NCBI GenBank assembly: GCA_003009755.1
Contig: PXUB01000019.1
Location: 74,827-118,105 of the forward strand
DNA: 43,279 bases
Source: Thermoplasmatales archaeon SW_10_69_26
GTDB taxonomy: Archaea; Thermoplasmatota; SW-10-69-26
Direction: 5' to 3'
This document shows positions 41,173 through 43,279 of this stretch, piece after piece. The first letter of the stretch is position 1, and every line of letters starts with the position of its first letter. A program made the position numbers and the translations under genes. The notes beneath the pieces were generated by a model that saw only the letters and a list, made by a program, of their open reading frames with translations, was not told the origin of the DNA and searched no databases.

Positions 41173-41592
41173 ATGAACCTCGAACGCCTGGACCACGTCG
41201 GCGTGGCCGTCGAGGACGAGACGCAGGCGCGCGCCGTGCTGGAGGACGTGTTCGGCTGTGCGTCGCCGACGGAGGAGACCGTCGAGGACCAGCGCGTCCG
41301 CACGCTGATCTACCAGCTGGGCGACGCCAAGGTCGAGCTGCTCGTGCCGACGAGCGACGAGAGCCCGATCGCCAAGCACCTGGAGAAGCGGGGCGAGGGC
41401 CTGCACCACGTCGCGTTCGAGGTGGACGACGTCGAGCACGCCATCGAGACGGTGGACGCCTCCGAGCTCGAGATGATCGACGAGGAGCCGCGGACCGGCG
41501 TCGAGGGCAGCGAGATCGCGTTCGTGCACCCGAAGGGGACCTTCGGGACGCTGCTGGAGCTCGTCGCGTTCTCCGGCGGCCGTACCGGCTAG
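41173..41592 (+). CDS. mce: methylmalonyl-CoA epimerase (VOC/glyoxalase family)
   Basis: The product is 139 residues from the ATG at 41173. It interconverts the (R)- and (S)-methylmalonyl-CoA forms and works with the mutase encoded at 33793. The metal-binding residues fit the family: His in LERLDHVGVAVED, Gln in YQLGDAKVELLVP, His in GEGLHHVAFEVDD, and Glu in GTLLELV. The family phrase SPIAKHLEKRGEGLHHVAFE is diagnostic. It stands alone, about 200 bp from the divergent hypothetical gene. Confidence 0.95.
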   Translation: MNLERLDHVGVAVEDETQARAVLEDVFGCASPTEETVEDQRVRTLIYQLGDAKVELLVPTSDESPIAKHLEKRGEGLHHVAFEVDDVEHAIETVDASELEMIDEEPRTGVEGSEIAFVHPKGTFGTLLELVAFSGGRTG

Positions 41593-41684
41593 CCTGCCGG
41601 ACTCGATGTGCCTACCATCTCGCGCCGGCCTGAGCGAGTCAAGGTCAAAGAGGCCGACGCAGGAAACCCCTCTGCGGGTTGTCG

Positions 41685-43214
41685 ATGCAGGCCGACGATG
41701 AGATGGGCCGCTCAGGCCGCCGCCCGAGGGGCCGCCCTCAGCAGGCCGACGCCGACGGGAACGCGGTCGCCGCGCCCGCAAGCGTCGTCGCCGTCGACCT
41801 CGAAAGGCCCTGCGGGCCTTCCGTCGTCTTGGCTCCTAGCTTTCGACCTCCTGAGGGCGGCGAGAGGTACGCAGATAACCGCGACCACGTCCGGGGTGAC
41901 CCCGAGGCCCCGGTCACGCTGGTCATGTACGGGGACTTCGACTGCCCGCATTGTGGCGACGTGTACCCGGTGGTCCAGCAGCTCAGGGAAGCCCTCGGGG
42001 ACGAGCTGGCCGTCGTCTACCGGCACTTCCCGCTCGAGGAGATCCATCCGCGCGCCATCCAGGCGGCAGAGGCGACGGAGGCGGCCGCCGAGCAGGGAGC
42101 CTTCTGGGCCATGCACGACCGTCTCTACGAGCACCAGGACGAGCTCGCGTTCGAGGAGCTCGTGGATCACGCCCGCGCGCTTTCGCTGGATGTCGATCGG
42201 TTCCGGGAGGATCTCGAGCAACGCCGGCATCGCGACCGTGTGCACGCCGACTTCGACGCCGGCCTGGAGACCGGTGTCCACTCGGCGCCCACGTTCTTCA
42301 TCAACGGCGACCTCTACGAGGGGCCCAACCGTTTCGAGGCGATGAGGGCCGCGATCGCGACACGGAGCCCAGGGGCGGCCGCGGTGGGTGCCGGTGCCGC
42401 CGTCGACGGGGGACCCTCGGCTGGGATTCGGGAGGCCATCGACCGGTCGAAGAGCGGCGCGCCCGCGGCCGGCGAGGCCGTGCGCGATCGGTTCTCGGCC
42501 GACGAGATCTTCCAGCGCATCGTGGCCACCGCCGACGAGGAGTTCGCCCGCTCGAACCGCCTGTTGTTCCTGTCCGGTCTGGCCGCCGGCCTGTCGATCA
42601 CCCTGTCGTTCGTGGGCGCTGCCACCCTGGGCGCTGCCGTGCCCGCGAACCTCGCGCGGCCCATCGGTTACCTGCTGTATCCACTCGGGTTCCTCTTCAT
42701 CGTGATGGGTGGCTACCAGCTGTTCACCGAGAACACGTTCACCCCCGTCACGCTCGTGCTTACCCGCATCGCCAGCCTCCCGGCCTTGTTACGGGTGTGG
42801 GGGGTCGTCTTCACAGCGAACATCCTTGGGGCCGCCGGCGGTGGCTACCTGCTGGCGAACACGGGCGTCTTCGGGCCCGAAGCTGCAGCCGTCGCGGCTG
42901 ATCTGGCCCACCACGTGCTCGACCTCTCCTGGAGCGAGCTCTTCTGGAAGGGGGTCATCGCCGGCTGGCTGGTCGCCGGGCTCGTCTGGTTGACCCACGC
43001 CGCCCGCAGCGCGACGGCTCGAGTGCTGTTGATCTTCACCATCATCTACACCGTCGGCGTCGCCGGCTTGGCCCATTCGGTGATCGGCTCGGCCGAGGTG
43101 CTCTACCTCGTCTTCCAGGGGGAGGTCACGATCGCGCGCTTCCTGAGCGGCTTCCTCGTCCCAGCGACGCTCGGCAACACGCGCCCTCGCCCAAAACCCC
43201 AGACTGGCCTCTGA
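41685..43214 (+). CDS. fusion of a DsbA-like thioredoxin domain with an FNT-family channel
   Basis: The product is about 509 residues from the ATG at 41685; the first 60 residues are low-complexity and a later start (for example the TTG at 41829) is possible. Residues about 65-230 are a DsbA-like oxidoreductase with CPHC at 87-90 (VTLVMYGDFDCPHCGDVYPV) and the cis-Pro loop VHSAPTFFINGDLYEGPNRF. A Gly/Ala linker follows. Residues about 300-495 are a formate/nitrite transporter-type channel (LLFLSGLAAGLSITLSFVGA; GGYQLFTENTFTPVTLVLTR). No signal peptide, so the redox domain is probably cytoplasmic. The last helix is cut short after FLVPATLGNT, replaced by a basic tail. The substrate is unknown. 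Confidence 0.85.
   Translation: MQADDEMGRSGRRPRGRPQQADADGNAVAAPASVVAVDLERPCGPSVVLAPSFRPPEGGERYADNRDHVRGDPEAPVTLVMYGDFDCPHCGDVYPVVQQLREALGDELAVVYRHFPLEEIHPRAIQAAEATEAAAEQGAFWAMHDRLYEHQDELAFEELVDHARALSLDVDRFREDLEQRRHRDRVHADFDAGLETGVHSAPTFFINGDLYEGPNRFEAMRAAIATRSPGAAAVGAGAAVDGGPSAGIREAIDRSKSGAPAAGEAVRDRFSADEIFQRIVATADEEFARSNRLLFLSGLAAGLSITLSFVGAATLGAAVPANLARPIGYLLYPLGFLFIVMGGYQLFTENTFTPVTLVLTRIASLPALLRVWGVVFTANILGAAGGGYLLANTGVFGPEAAAVAADLAHHVLDLSWSELFWKGVIAGWLVAGLVWLTHAARSATARVLLIFTIIYTVGVAGLAHSVIGSAEVLYLVFQGEVTIARFLSGFLVPATLGNTRPRPKPQTGL
41811..41827. repeat. 7-bp hairpin near the start of the DsbA-FNT gene
   Basis: AAGGCCC-TGC-GGGCCTT is a perfect 7-bp inverted repeat. It lies inside the low-complexity N-terminal part of the frame, and would be in the leader if translation begins at the TTG at 41829. 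Confidence 0.45.
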
Positions 43215-43279
43215 TCCGACTCGACCCAGTAGAAACTGATTCGAAGAATAAACGGCGGGTTCGGCGACTTTTGTTTTGA
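43215..43279 (+). other. A/T-richer tail after the DsbA-FNT gene
   Basis: Base composition changes sharply here (GAAGAATAAACGG, then ACTTTTGTTTTGA). The T-runs could be an archaeal terminator. The window ends within this stretch, so nothing more can be said. Confidence 0.3.

Noticed and set aside
40972-41781. Long N-terminal extension of the helical protein at 40582-40971
   Set aside because: The extension is antisense to the epimerase gene and low in complexity; the T/A box supports a start near 40971.

Overview
The window is GC-rich (roughly two thirds G+C, by eye) and archaeal. It carries archaeal marker genes: the GatD/GatE tRNA amidotransferase, the replication factor C small subunit, an Orc1/Cdc6 initiator, an archaeal-type Elp3, a THUMP-SPOUT RNA methylase, a TspO, a rhomboid protease and a 6-phospho-3-hexuloisomerase. 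A tRNA-Arg gene has no encoded CCA. Many genes have a T/A-rich box about 26 to 34 nt before the start codon, which suggests TATA-driven and often leaderless transcripts. The proteins are rich in Asp and Glu, as in salt-adapted archaea. A GC-rich euryarchaeote (a Thermoplasmatota relative or a haloarchaeon-like lineage) is a reasonable inference, but I cannot fix the taxon.

Layout. 1-5.5 kb: exported and membrane proteins, including an 832-residue membrane-anchored winged-helix regulator, and a remnant of a thermosome gene. 5.7-10.7 kb: gatE and gatD (4-nt overlap) and elp3, a tRNA charging and modification block. 10.77-11.46 kb: tRNA-Arg(UCU) between two blocks of strong hairpins, one of which is closed end-to-end by complementary termini and may be a structured RNA. 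11.5-18.5 kb: a frameshifted unknown gene, the SPOUT methylase, tspO, a small PD-(D/E)XK-like nuclease, ileS and a 64-residue protein that looks like a free copy of the IleS C-terminal domain. 18.6-23.5 kb: secreted Cys-containing proteins, rhomboid, alpha/beta hydrolase. 23.6-27.1 kb: rfcS, a histidine-kinase remnant, two zinc-ribbon proteins, cdc6, and four consecutive hairpins running into the cdc6 stop codon. 27.3-33.7 kb: MATE exporter, TIM-barrel/hexuloisomerase operon, amino-acid permease, MidA-type methyltransferase. 33.8-43.3 kb: methylmalonyl-CoA mutase catalytic subunit, a marR-ABC ATPase-surface protein-permease operon with two palindromic operators, a lipoprotein, methylmalonyl-CoA epimerase and a DsbA-FNT channel fusion.

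How the genes work together. gatDE, ileS, elp3, the SPOUT methylase and tRNA-Arg serve translation. rfcS and cdc6 serve replication. The mutase and epimerase belong to one propionate/methylmalonyl-CoA pathway. The marR operon looks like a self-regulated export or cell-surface system. The most interesting unexplained items are the structured block at 10770-11109, the hairpin chain by cdc6, the detached IleS domain and the DsbA-FNT fusion with its shortened last helix. I saw no CRISPR array, insertion sequence or rRNA.
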